Shown here: piece after piece, positions 1-6,193 of the stretch | Layout: each line of letters begins with the position of its first letter | Position numbering within the stretch: the first letter of the stretch is position 1 | Origin: Spirochaetota bacterium | GTDB taxonomy: Bacteria; Spirochaetota; UBA4802; UB4802 | DNA: 7,339 nucleotides | Direction of reading: 5' to 3' | Assembly: GCA_018399855.1 (NCBI GenBank) | Contig: JAGYNX010000097.1 | Span: 1 to 7,339, forward strand | Translations under genes and position numbers: made by a program | Notes under the pieces: model-generated | The model's input: only the letters and a program-made list of their open reading frames with translations | What the model was told of the DNA's origin: nothing | Database searches by the model: none

Positions 1-983
1 ATGTAAAGGTCGCGGCCCACGTGAAGGGCGAGATGATAGAAGAACCTTCTTAACGGGTTGAACCTGTTTATGGTATGCACCACATTAATGAATACCTTCT
101 CATACATCCTTGGTACAGAGCAAAGGATGGTTGGCTGTACTTCTGCCACGTTTCGGTATATTTCTTCTGTTTCGAAGGTTGTTGAAATTGCCATCAGCGA
201 TCCGGTATAGGCGCTGGTGAAAAGGTCAGCAGAAAGGCCGAATATATGACTGAAGGGCAGGTGGGCAAGCCGTACATCATTTTCAGCAAACCCGAATATA
301 CCAAGGGCCTCTTTCTGGCTTAAAAAATTACCATGGGTAAGAAGTGCACCCCTTGAAGTGCCGGATGTGCCCGGTGTATATATAAGGGCGGCAGTTTCAT
401 CAAAGGTTATGGCCTGTATAATATCCAGTACCTCGCTGTACCTTGCGGATTCCCTGCCTGTCTTGCGCAGCTGGTTGAACGAGATTACCTGGTTATGATC
501 TGATTTGGTGTTGTAAAATGTGACAAGCCTTTTGATGGGAGACTTGACCTTGTTCAGTATGGCGAATGTTTTCTGGAAATGAGCTTCGTCACCCGCGCAG
601 ATGAACCGTGCATCTGAATGGCGGAGAAGCTCTTCAATCTCGTCCTGGGTGATAGTTGGATAAAACGGAACGAACACCCCTCCCACCGAGAGGATGGCAA
701 ATACCATTACGGCGTATTCAATAGAATTCTTTGCCAGTATCACAACCGGGTCACCTTTCTTTACGCCCATGTCAAGAAGTGCTGATGCGGCTTCCATCTG
801 CATCTCGAGAAAATCCCGTGATTTTACAGGTCTGAAGGTTTCGGATTTACGGCCATTTGATGAATTCACGAGGAAGGTGGCATGATTAAATCGACGGAGA
901 TATGCTGAAAGTTCACATGATGGCAAAGAATTATCGCCGGGTTGGGCATTCTTTAATAGTTTTTCAAGTTCACTGTTTTCCAT
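1..983 (-). CDS. Long-chain-type acyl-CoA synthetase (AMP-forming), partial at C-terminus
   Basis: This gene reads from the ATG at 983 down to the left edge as 327 uninterrupted codons; the rest lies outside the window. It belongs to the ANL adenylate-forming family, whose long-chain fatty acyl-CoA synthetases (about 600 residues) convert a carboxylic acid, ATP and CoA to acyl-CoA, AMP and PPi. Visible landmarks are the P-loop region IYTPGTSGTSRGALLTHGN (residues 201-219), HLPFSHIFG (241-249) and VPRMYEKVF (290-298), the last typical of the FAA1/FadD15-like long-chain group. The P-loop is unusual: the common PKG is SRG (Ser210-Arg211-Gly212). The start is supported by AAGGAG about 8 bases upstream. 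It is transcribed divergently from the XRE-cupin regulator at 1289, which may control it. The substrate cannot be named; the C-terminal catalytic lysine domain is not visible. Confidence 0.9.
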   Translation of the reverse strand, partial: MENSELEKLLKNAQPGDNSLPSCELSAYLRRFNHATFLVNSSNGRKSETFRPVKSRDFLEMQMEAASALLDMGVKKGDPVVILAKNSIEYAVMVFAILSVGGVFVPFYPTITQDEIEELLRHSDARFICAGDEAHFQKTFAILNKVKSPIKRLVTFYNTKSDHNQVISFNQLRKTGRESARYSEVLDIIQAITFDETAALIYTPGTSGTSRGALLTHGNFLSQKEALGIFGFAENDVRLAHLPFSHIFGLSADLFTSAYTGSLMAISTTFETEEIYRNVAEVQPTILCSVPRMYEKVFINVVHTINRFNPLRRFFYHLALHVGRDLY

Positions 984-1288
984 CTGGCCTGCTCCTTGAT
1001 AAGTGAATATTTGAATACAATGAGATTTCCGTCAACCAATTAAAATGTAGCGCAAAAACAATAAAATGATAATATTAATATGAAGTGCGCATGTAATTTA
1101 AGTCATTTTCGGTATAATAATTTGTAAGAAAAAAATGCATGAAAACAAAAATATTTTGGGTTATATGCAAAAAAAATCATGATTATTCTGAATGATTTGG
1201 CTTAAAACGATATACTTTTAACAGTGATGTTGAGCAGTTAACCAGCGGCAATAGCCCGGTATATGATAAACAGGGAGAGTGTGTACTC
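984..1288. other. AT-rich divergent intergenic region between synthetase and regulator
   Basis: This 305-base stretch has no convincing gene. It is markedly more AT-rich than the flanking genes. Besides the minus-strand promoter candidate, it holds TATAAT (1113-1118) without a clear -35, and TATACT (1211-1216) with only weak -35 candidates, which could serve the regulator at 1289. An inverted repeat AAATCAT/ATGATTT (1174-1180 and 1192-1198, 11-base spacer) contains the perfect palindrome AATCATGATT (1175-1184). TTAACAG (1218-1224) and CAGTTAAC (1235-1242) form an imperfect inverted pair just downstream of TATACT. Such a layout fits control of both divergent genes by the neighbouring regulator, but this is inference. 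Confidence 0.5.
1007..1035 (-). promoter_or_regulatory. Possible sigma70 promoter of the minus-strand acyl-CoA synthetase
   Basis: On the minus strand TTGACG (1035-1030) is followed after 17 bases by AAATAT (1012-1007), about 24 bases before the start codon. The -35 box is good and the -10 is poor. The box sits in GGTTGACGG, close to the GGTTGACAG found before the second regulator and the second synthetase. Assignment rests on box matches and position only. Confidence 0.3.
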
Positions 1289-1924
1289 ATGGCTTTTTAT
1301 CTTTCCAGTGAATATAATAATGAATATATGGACTTTATATCAGATTATTATGTTGATGTGGAAACTGAATCTTCAGTATCCATTAGTGAGAAAATTTCGA
1401 ATTTCAAAAAACAGCATAACCTGTCAACGAACAAGCTTTCTGTTATCACCGGTGTGGAAAGCAGTCTGCTTGAGAAGATCGAAGATCGTAAAGTATACCC
1501 TTCACTGAAAATTATTCACCAGATATCAAAGGCCCTGGGGCACGCCTCACAGGATCTTATCGAAAAAGGGGTAGACTGGGGCTTCACGGTAATTCGCAGT
1601 GATGAAGTAAAAGAAAGAAAGAATGCCAGGCTGGATACCGACCATGTTCTGGAAGAGATCGAAAAATCAGGCATATCCCATGCCATTCCCGTGAAAGCGT
1701 ATCTCATAACCCTTGAAGGAAACTATAAAAAAAATGACTTCGCCAGCCACGCGGGTGAAGAGTTCGTTAAGGTGGATAAAGGTGAAGTCAAGGTTACGCT
1801 TCATGATCGGGAAGTAATACTCAAAGAGGGTGACAGCGTGTATTTCCTCTCTGTTATCCCCCACAAAATAGAAAACCTCGCCAGCAAAGAATCAAAGATA
1901 ACCGTAATTATCTACATGGATTAG
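1289..1924 (+). CDS. XRE-family transcriptional regulator with C-terminal cupin domain
   Basis: A 211-residue DNA-binding regulator of the XRE-cupin type. Residues 32-91 form the XRE helix-turn-helix domain, with the recognition region near residues 46-66 (sequence NKLSVITGVESSLLEKIE) and the family-typical YPSLKIIHQISKALG after it. Residues 137-209 form a small-barrel cupin_2 domain (HAGEEFVKVDKGEVKVTLHD, then EGDSVYFLSVIPHKIEN). His154, Glu158 and His192 sit where metal ligands are often found, so metal or ligand binding is possible. The first 30 residues are a Tyr/Asp/Glu-rich extension ahead of the usual domain start. The start is supported by AGGGAGAG (1272-1279). Proteins of this family act as cytoplasmic dimers that switch catabolic genes in response to a small molecule bound in the cupin. 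Its divergent position suggests it regulates the synthetase at 983 and itself; the effector is unknown. Confidence 0.88.
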   Translation: MAFYLSSEYNNEYMDFISDYYVDVETESSVSISEKISNFKKQHNLSTNKLSVITGVESSLLEKIEDRKVYPSLKIIHQISKALGHASQDLIEKGVDWGFTVIRSDEVKERKNARLDTDHVLEEIEKSGISHAIPVKAYLITLEGNYKKNDFASHAGEEFVKVDKGEVKVTLHDREVILKEGDSVYFLSVIPHKIENLASKESKITVIIYMD

Positions 1925-1941
1925 TGCATAGCTTTTTTTTT

Positions 1942-2089
1942 ACCACAGAGGCACAGAGAGACAGAGGGGATATGTTTGTCTGGCTGCATATCATGATGGC
2001 TGGATGCTATTTCAACTGCCATACTGCTATGATGTGACATTAAGACAACTATAAAAAATCCTTTCTCTGTACCTCTGTGCCTCTGTGGT
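1942..2089. repeat. Inverted-repeat element with 25-base arms built of 8-base units
   Basis: The left arm (1942-1966) and right arm (2065-2089) are reverse complements at 23 of 25 positions, sharing the uninterrupted core ACCACAGAGGCACAGAG. The intervening 98 bases show no gene and only weak internal symmetry. The left arm is three tandem 8-base units (CCACAGAG, GCACAGAG, AGACAGAG). Dispersed repeats of the CCACAGAGGCACAGAG kind are familiar from intergenic regions of many environmental bacteria; the present copy looks like a small non-autonomous or structured-RNA-forming element. It follows the stop codon of the first regulator by 17 bases, so it may also act as a transcript end or processing site. 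No target-site duplication is evident. Confidence 0.75.
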
Positions 2090-2121
2090 TGCCTTTCCTT
2101 GAAGTGGTCAAGAATTTATGA

Positions 2122-2184
2122 TTAATGGTTGACAGTTTTGGTTAATGTTTGCTATAAGTAAAACTTAACTGTAGCTTAATGTTT
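2122..2184 (+). promoter_or_regulatory. Possible operator repeats around the second regulator's promoter
   Basis: TTAATGTTT occurs exactly at 2142-2150 and 2176-2184, with a one-base variant TTAATGGTT at 2122-2130 overlapping the -35 box. Between them lie TAAGT-AAA-ACTTA (2155-2167), an inverted repeat spanning the -10, and TTAACTGTAG (2165-2174), identical to ten bases before the second synthetase. The repeats bracket the promoter, as expected of autoregulator binding sites, but no protein has been matched to them. Confidence 0.4.
2129..2158 (+). promoter_or_regulatory. Sigma70-type promoter of the second regulator / thiolase operon
   Basis: A consensus -35 TTGACA (2129-2134) is followed after 18 bases by TATAAG (2153-2158). 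This is the best promoter match in the window. The predicted transcript would start near 2165, about 80 bases before the ATG at 2245, and could continue through thiolase, DUF35 and dehydrogenase because no terminator-like structure is seen between them. Confidence 0.55.
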
Positions 2185-2244
2185 ACCTATCTTTATTCTT
2201 TTGTAGAACCTACCTTTCTGAGTCTTGAATGTACATGGAAAATT

Positions 2245-2787
2245 ATGAACCTAGGATCGCTGTTGCGGAGAAACAGGCGTGAACATGGCCTTACCCTGAA
2301 GATGGTGTCTGAAAAAGCAGGCATATCTGAGGGTTTTCTGAGCCAGGTTGAGAATAACGTCAGTTCACCATCGGTGGACACGCTGATGAGCGTGTGCGCA
2401 GCTATAGGGGTGAACGCGGGTGATTTGCTCAACCAGGCCAGTGAACAGGAAAACCTTGTGATCTTGCGTCGTGCTGACTGGGAAGAGGTGGATATTCCCC
2501 ATACCGGTTTTGCCACCAGGCGCTTTTTTCCCCCGGAGAACAGGTCGGTTATCGATTCATCGGTGCTGGTTCTGGAACCCGGACACACCATACCAGTGAG
2601 AAAAAATATCAGGAACAGCCAGGAAGTGCTCTGCGTGTTGAAGGGTGGGGTAACCCTCACCCTGGGTGAGAATACCGTACCCATGCATGAAGGGGATACG
2701 GTACATTACTGGTCTGACCCCGATAAGCAGAAGATAACAAACAACAGTGAACACAGGTCAATCGTATTGTGGATTGGAACCATCTAG
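2245..2787 (+). CDS. XRE-family transcriptional regulator with degenerate cupin domain
   Basis: A 180-residue XRE-cupin regulator. Residues 3-62 are the helix-turn-helix domain (LLRRNRREHGLTLKMVSEKA, then GISEGFLSQVENNVSSPSVD), a classic XRE pattern. Residues 105-178 are a cupin_2 barrel (EVLCVLKGGVTLTLGEN, then MHEGDTVHYWSDPDKQKITN). The cupin positions that usually carry the metal-binding histidines read RNSQE (123-127) and DKQKITN (159-165), so it probably binds its effector without metal. The frame extends upstream to an ATG at 2179, but that adds 22 hydrophobic residues ahead of the domain and has no ribosome site, so 2245 is preferred although its own site (GGAA at 2237-2240) is weak. 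It lies 46 bases before the thiolase on the same strand, making it the likely regulator of that operon. Confidence 0.85.
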   Translation: MNLGSLLRRNRREHGLTLKMVSEKAGISEGFLSQVENNVSSPSVDTLMSVCAAIGVNAGDLLNQASEQENLVILRRADWEEVDIPHTGFATRRFFPPENRSVIDSSVLVLEPGHTIPVRKNIRNSQEVLCVLKGGVTLTLGENTVPMHEGDTVHYWSDPDKQKITNNSEHRSIVLWIGTI

Positions 2788-2805
2788 TACATGAAGATGT
2801 ACTGG
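2784..2805 (+). other. Short hairpin overlapping the stop codon of the second regulator
   Basis: AGTACAT (2786-2792) and ATGTACT (2797-2803) are perfect complements around a GAAG loop; as RNA the stem extends by a G-U wobble and one C-G pair. It overlaps the TAG stop (2785-2787). No T-run follows, so it is not a standard terminator. It could be an mRNA processing or stability element, or a DNA palindrome bound by a protein. Confidence 0.4.
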
Positions 2806-2833
2806 TTATATTATAAAAAAAGGGGACAGGAGT

Positions 2834-4270
2834 ATGATTAAATTCAGTGAACAACAATTAAAGGTTCCGCGTTTGGCGAGGCCGGTGTATCTTGTTACGG
2901 CCGGGCAATCAAAGTTTGATCGCGCCATTCCTGACATGCGTACAGAGGAGTTGTGTGTTGACGCCCTCACCATGGCTGCTGAGTTGATAGACATGTCCCC
3001 CGCGGAGTTGAAAAGCTATATCCATACCTGCTATTATGGACACTTTGCCGATCATTTTGGAGACCAGCTCCTTGGGGAGGCGGTAATACATGACCGACTG
3101 GGACTTGACCCGCTGGGTAACATAGGGGTAAAGACGGGGGGTGCAACGGGGGGCTCCACCTTATGGGAAGCCATGAAGGCGGTGGCATCGGGGTACTCAG
3201 ATTGCGCGCTTGCCATGGGATGGGAGCGCATGGACGAGGTGCCCACCGATGAGGGGAACTTCCTCATTTCGTGCGCAGCTGACAAGGACTGGGAATCACC
3301 ACTGGGACACATTTATACCGGATACTATGCTGTCATGGCGCAGCGATACTGGCAGATATTTGGAAAATCAGAAGACTCTTTCAGAAAAACACTGGCCGAG
3401 ATATCGGTGAAGCATCACGGGTATGCCAGGTCCAATCCATTCGCCCATGCCCCTATGGATATCACGGTTGATGACGTGCTGAAATCACCAGTGATTGCCT
3501 ACCCATTGCGGGCACTTGATTGCTGCGTGATGAGTGTTGGTGCCGCCTGCGCCATTATTTGTGACGAGGACACCGCGAAAAAGCTGACGAAAAACGCGAA
3601 GCATAAGCCTCTTCGTATATGGGTGGCAGCCGGGTCGCATACCCTCAGGCCGGCAGACAGGCGGGACATGGATATTCCCCTTCTGCCCAACGAGAGTGCG
3701 GACCAGTATAAGGACCTGGGAGAACGTTTTCCCGGCGGGGACAGGTACCCCGGGTTTACAGGGTTTCTTGCGGCAAGGATGGCGGCTTTATATGGTTACG
3801 GGATGGCGGGTGTTAAGGATCCCACCGAAGACCTCGACGTGATCGAGCTTCACGATGCCTTCACCATAAGTGATGTGCAGACATACGAAGATGTGGGTCT
3901 GCGGCCATACGGGGAAGGACGTGATTACGTTGAGTCAGGGGATTGTTACCATACAAATCCCAATACCGGCAAACCGGGAAAACTTCCCTCTAATCTTTCG
4001 GGGGGGCTCATCGGCTGCATGCACGCGGTAGGGGCCACAGGTATCATGCAGACCTTCGAGATCGCAACGCATATCTGGAACAGGTGGGCCGAGGTTCACG
4101 GTGACGAAAAGCTATGGAAGAAGTTCAACCGGGAAAAACCTGCCGACTGGAAAGACCTGCAGGTAAAGGGTGCCAAACGGGCCCTGGCTATCAGTCATGC
4201 CGGTGTGGGATCACATGTGACATCAACAATATTGATGGACCCCGATCACCTGCTGCAAAAAGAAGGGTAA
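2834..4270 (+). CDS. SCP-x-type thiolase-like protein lacking the usual nucleophilic cysteine
   Basis: A 478-residue thiolase-fold protein, longer than the usual 390-residue members. Family signs include YPLRALDCCVMSVGAA (223-238), ELHDAFTISDVQTYEDVGL (338-356, with His340 of the HDAF motif), GCMHAVGATG (394-403, with His397) and SHAGVG (454-459), which matches the HNxGxGG-like end of SCP-x thiolases. The loop that normally carries the acyl-accepting cysteine (pattern like VEAACATGS) reads VKTGGATGG (99-107), putting Gly103 at the cysteine position. Ordinary thiolysis through an acyl-enzyme is therefore doubtful. Known cysteine-lacking relatives that pair with DUF35 proteins include the steroid side-chain aldolases of the Ltp2 type. 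A DUF35 gene follows after 12 bases, so the two probably form a complex. AGGGGA (2821-2826) is the ribosome site. Substrate and reaction (thiolase or retro-aldolase) are undetermined. Confidence 0.87.
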   Translation: MIKFSEQQLKVPRLARPVYLVTAGQSKFDRAIPDMRTEELCVDALTMAAELIDMSPAELKSYIHTCYYGHFADHFGDQLLGEAVIHDRLGLDPLGNIGVKTGGATGGSTLWEAMKAVASGYSDCALAMGWERMDEVPTDEGNFLISCAADKDWESPLGHIYTGYYAVMAQRYWQIFGKSEDSFRKTLAEISVKHHGYARSNPFAHAPMDITVDDVLKSPVIAYPLRALDCCVMSVGAACAIICDEDTAKKLTKNAKHKPLRIWVAAGSHTLRPADRRDMDIPLLPNESADQYKDLGERFPGGDRYPGFTGFLAARMAALYGYGMAGVKDPTEDLDVIELHDAFTISDVQTYEDVGLRPYGEGRDYVESGDCYHTNPNTGKPGKLPSNLSGGLIGCMHAVGATGIMQTFEIATHIWNRWAEVHGDEKLWKKFNREKPADWKDLQVKGAKRALAISHAGVGSHVTSTILMDPDHLLQKEG

Positions 4271-4282
4271 AGGAGAAATACT

Positions 4283-4873
4283 ATGAGTATGTTCGGACAG
4301 GTACATGTAAGTGATAATAAATACAGGTTAAAAGGTGATTTTCATCACCTGACCCCTAACATGCCTATCAGGAATGCCGATGACGGCTGGGCACTTATGG
4401 GGGTAACAAACCCGAGAGATATGACCTATATTCACAGCTATGGGGCAGAGGCGGTGTTTTTTGAGTCACTGGGACAGGGAAAACTTATGGCGTCCCGTTG
4501 TGATAATAAAAAATGTGAATCGAAAGGATCTATATATATGCCTTTCAGAATTTTCTGCCCCGACTGCCTGGTAAAAAACACGGTGATTGATCTCACCGAC
4601 GTGGCAAGAAAAACCGCCCGGGTGCATACCTTCATGGTTTGTGAACGGTCGGGTGCCTTCAGCCTGCTGGATAAGCCTATAAAGTTTATCAATATCGAGT
4701 TTGACGGGGTGGTTACCATATTGATGAGTTATCTATCCATGGGTGAGCCGGAGATCGGGATGAGCGTGGTTCCAATATTCAAGACCCAGGATCCCACCTA
4801 TACCATACTTGACCTGTCGTGGGTTCCATCGGGCACAGACGAGAAAAAGCTACCAGAGGGATTCAGTTTTTAG
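4283..4873 (+). CDS. DUF35 zinc-ribbon / OB-fold protein, partner of the thiolase
   Basis: A 196-residue protein of the DUF35 (rubredoxin-like zinc ribbon plus OB-fold) family. The core begins with FFESLGQGKLMASRC (59-73), the usual short helix leading into the ribbon. Zinc ligands are Cys73, Cys78, Cys92 and Cys95; the first knuckle is CX4C rather than the common CX2C, the second is CPDC. The OB-fold covers roughly 97-177. About 55 residues precede the core and have no recognised motif; typical family members are near 130-145 residues. Family knowledge: DUF35 proteins bind SCP-x-type thiolases, help hold the CoA substrate, and are needed for activity in archaeal acetoacetyl-CoA thiolase, benzoylsuccinyl-CoA thiolase BbsAB and Ltp2-ChsH2 aldolase. 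AGGAG (4271-4275) sits 7 bases before the ATG. Its position directly after the thiolase supports a stable two-subunit enzyme. Confidence 0.87.
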   Translation: MSMFGQVHVSDNKYRLKGDFHHLTPNMPIRNADDGWALMGVTNPRDMTYIHSYGAEAVFFESLGQGKLMASRCDNKKCESKGSIYMPFRIFCPDCLVKNTVIDLTDVARKTARVHTFMVCERSGAFSLLDKPIKFINIEFDGVVTILMSYLSMGEPEIGMSVVPIFKTQDPTYTILDLSWVPSGTDEKKLPEGFSF

Positions 4874-4894
4874 TAAACATAGAACACCTACCTT

Positions 4895-4932
4895 ACCGGA
4901 AGAAGGCCGTTTCCATGCTGCCTTCTCCCGGT
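4895..4932 (+). other. Intercistronic hairpin between DUF35 and dehydrogenase genes
   Basis: ACCGGAAGAAGGC (4895-4907) pairs with GCCTTCTCCCGGT (4920-4932) at 12 of 13 positions around a 12-base loop. No T-run follows, so it is unlikely to be an intrinsic terminator. It lies in the 98-base gap before the dehydrogenase, where it could stabilise or separate upstream and downstream parts of the message. Confidence 0.5.
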
Positions 4933-4959
4933 GCTGATCCCGCTGATGCAAATTGTATC

Positions 4960-4966
4960 AGGAGGG
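4960..4966 (+). promoter_or_regulatory. Ribosome binding site fixing the dehydrogenase start
   Basis: AGGAGGG lies 5 bases before the ATG at 4972. A GTG at 4969 in the same frame is too close to it, and an in-frame ATG at 4819 lies inside the DUF35 gene and adds 51 residues unlike any family N-terminus. The site therefore selects 4972. Confidence 0.75.
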
Positions 4967-4971
4967 ACGTG

Positions 4972-6135
4972 ATGATAGACTTTGATCTTTCAGCAGAACA
5001 GGTGATGCTTCGTCAGACAGTGCGTGAATTCGCGGAGGCAGAGATTGCCCCCGTGGCCATAGAACTGGACGAGAAAGAGGAGTTCTCTACTGATCTGACA
5101 AAGAAAATGGCAGACCTGGGACTTTTCGGTATTTTCGTGGACGAGAAATACGGCGGTTCGGGCATGGATTACCTTTCCTATATAATCGCCATAGAAGAGG
5201 TTGCCCGTGTAGACGGATCACAGGCGGCCACCGTGGCAGCGGGAAATTCTCTTGGAATCGGGCCCATCTATTATTTTGGCAGCGAGAAACAGAAAAATGA
5301 GTGGCTTCCCGGTTTATGCTCAGGTGAAAGCCTGGCTTCTTTTGGATTAACCGAACCAGAGGCTGGTTCTGATGCGGGGGACAGCCGTACAACCGCAAAG
5401 CTTGAAGAGGGCCAGTGGGTGATCAACGGCAGTAAAATATTCATAACCAACTCAACCAGCCCCATGGCACGCATCTGCACCGTGCAGGCGGTAACAGGTA
5501 TGCGGGCGGCGGGCAAGAGAAAGGAAATATCATGCATACTGGTTCCCCATGGCACCGACGGCTTCGAGTATAAAAAGATGCGGGGCAAGATGATGTGGCG
5601 TTCATCTGATACCGGTGAGTTGTATTTTGACGACTGCAGAGTGCCCGAGGAGAACCTGCTGGGCTTGCGTGGGGAGGGGTTCCACCAGATGCTGAAAACG
5701 CTGGACAACGGACGCCTGGCAATTGCCGCCATGGGACTGGGTGGGGCACAGGGGGCCTACGAGATGGCCCTGAAGTACGGGCAGGAACGGGTACAGTTCG
5801 GTCATCCCATTGCCACATTCCAGGCTATTTCATTTATGCTGGCCGACATGGCAACCGAGATAGAGGCGGCCCGGTGCCTGCTGTACAAGGCATGTAAACT
5901 TAAAGACCAGGGGAAGCCTTTTTCCAAACAGGCAGCCATGGCCAAGCTGTATTGCTCAGAGGTGATGGGCAGGGTGGTTGACAAGGCGGTGCAGATTCAC
6001 GGTGGATACGGTCTCATGCGGGAATACAACGTTGAGAGATTTTACCGTGACTACAAGCTGCTTACTATTGGCGAAGGGACATCAGAGGTGCAGCGAATGG
6101 TGATTGCCCGTTCCATTGGATGTTTCAATGTATAG
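4972..6135 (+). CDS. Acyl-CoA dehydrogenase (FAD-dependent)
   Basis: A 387-residue acyl-CoA dehydrogenase, normal length for the short-chain/butyryl-CoA-like group. It oxidises the alpha-beta bond of an acyl-CoA and passes electrons to electron-transfer flavoprotein. The N-terminal helical domain begins MIDFDLSAEQVMLRQTVREF. The middle domain carries FGLTEPEAGSD, the FAD and substrate-binding signature, and WVINGSKIFITN. The C-terminal domain has QIHGGYGLMREYNVERFYRD, the second family signature, and GEGTSEVQ with the catalytic base Glu368 at the short-chain-type position. All key residues are present, so it should be active. It follows the DUF35 gene by 98 bases on the same strand and probably belongs to the same operon. 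The physiological acyl-CoA is unknown; pairing with the thiolase/DUF35 genes suggests it makes an enoyl-CoA upstream of their reaction. Confidence 0.92.
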   Translation: MIDFDLSAEQVMLRQTVREFAEAEIAPVAIELDEKEEFSTDLTKKMADLGLFGIFVDEKYGGSGMDYLSYIIAIEEVARVDGSQAATVAAGNSLGIGPIYYFGSEKQKNEWLPGLCSGESLASFGLTEPEAGSDAGDSRTTAKLEEGQWVINGSKIFITNSTSPMARICTVQAVTGMRAAGKRKEISCILVPHGTDGFEYKKMRGKMMWRSSDTGELYFDDCRVPEENLLGLRGEGFHQMLKTLDNGRLAIAAMGLGGAQGAYEMALKYGQERVQFGHPIATFQAISFMLADMATEIEAARCLLYKACKLKDQGKPFSKQAAMAKLYCSEVMGRVVDKAVQIHGGYGLMREYNVERFYRDYKLLTIGEGTSEVQRMVIARSIGCFNV

Positions 6136-6169
6136 TTATTGGTGAATAATGTACTATGAATATCTATGA

Positions 6170-6181
6170 TTGGACGTCCAA
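6170..6181. promoter_or_regulatory. Perfect 12-base palindrome TTGGACGTCCAA, possible operator
   Basis: The sequence equals its own reverse complement across 12 bases and lies 13 bases upstream of a candidate -35 box (TTGACT at 6194). Gapless palindromes of this size are commonly bound by dimeric repressors such as TetR-family proteins. No such gene is visible in the window. Confidence 0.4.
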
Positions 6182-6193
6182 CCAGTTTTATGC

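Noticed and set aside
694..885. Plus-strand 63-codon frame within the minus-strand synthetase
   Set aside because: The minus strand is one continuous synthetase reading frame there; no ribosome site or family match on the plus strand.
1933..1940. T-run after the first regulator as an intrinsic terminator
   Set aside because: No GC-rich stem precedes the eight Ts.
1943..1966. Tandem 8-base units as a CRISPR or satellite array
   Set aside because: Only three imperfect units with no spacers; they are explained as one arm of the inverted-repeat element.
2179..2244. Upstream ATG extending the second regulator by 22 residues
   Set aside because: No ribosome site precedes it, the extra residues fall before the normal XRE domain start, and 2179 lies within the repeat just downstream of the promoter.
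2193..2684. 163-codon minus-strand open frame opposite the second regulator
   Set aside because: Opposite a well-recognised XRE-cupin gene, with no recognisable domain.
4819..4971. Upstream ATG extending the dehydrogenase by 51 residues
   Set aside because: It lies inside the DUF35 gene and spans the intercistronic hairpin; the AGGAGGG before 4972 and the family N-terminus fit the shorter form.
5271..5732. 153-codon minus-strand open frame opposite the dehydrogenase
   Set aside because: It is antisense to a clear, fully motif-bearing gene and its translation resembles no family; a shadow frame.
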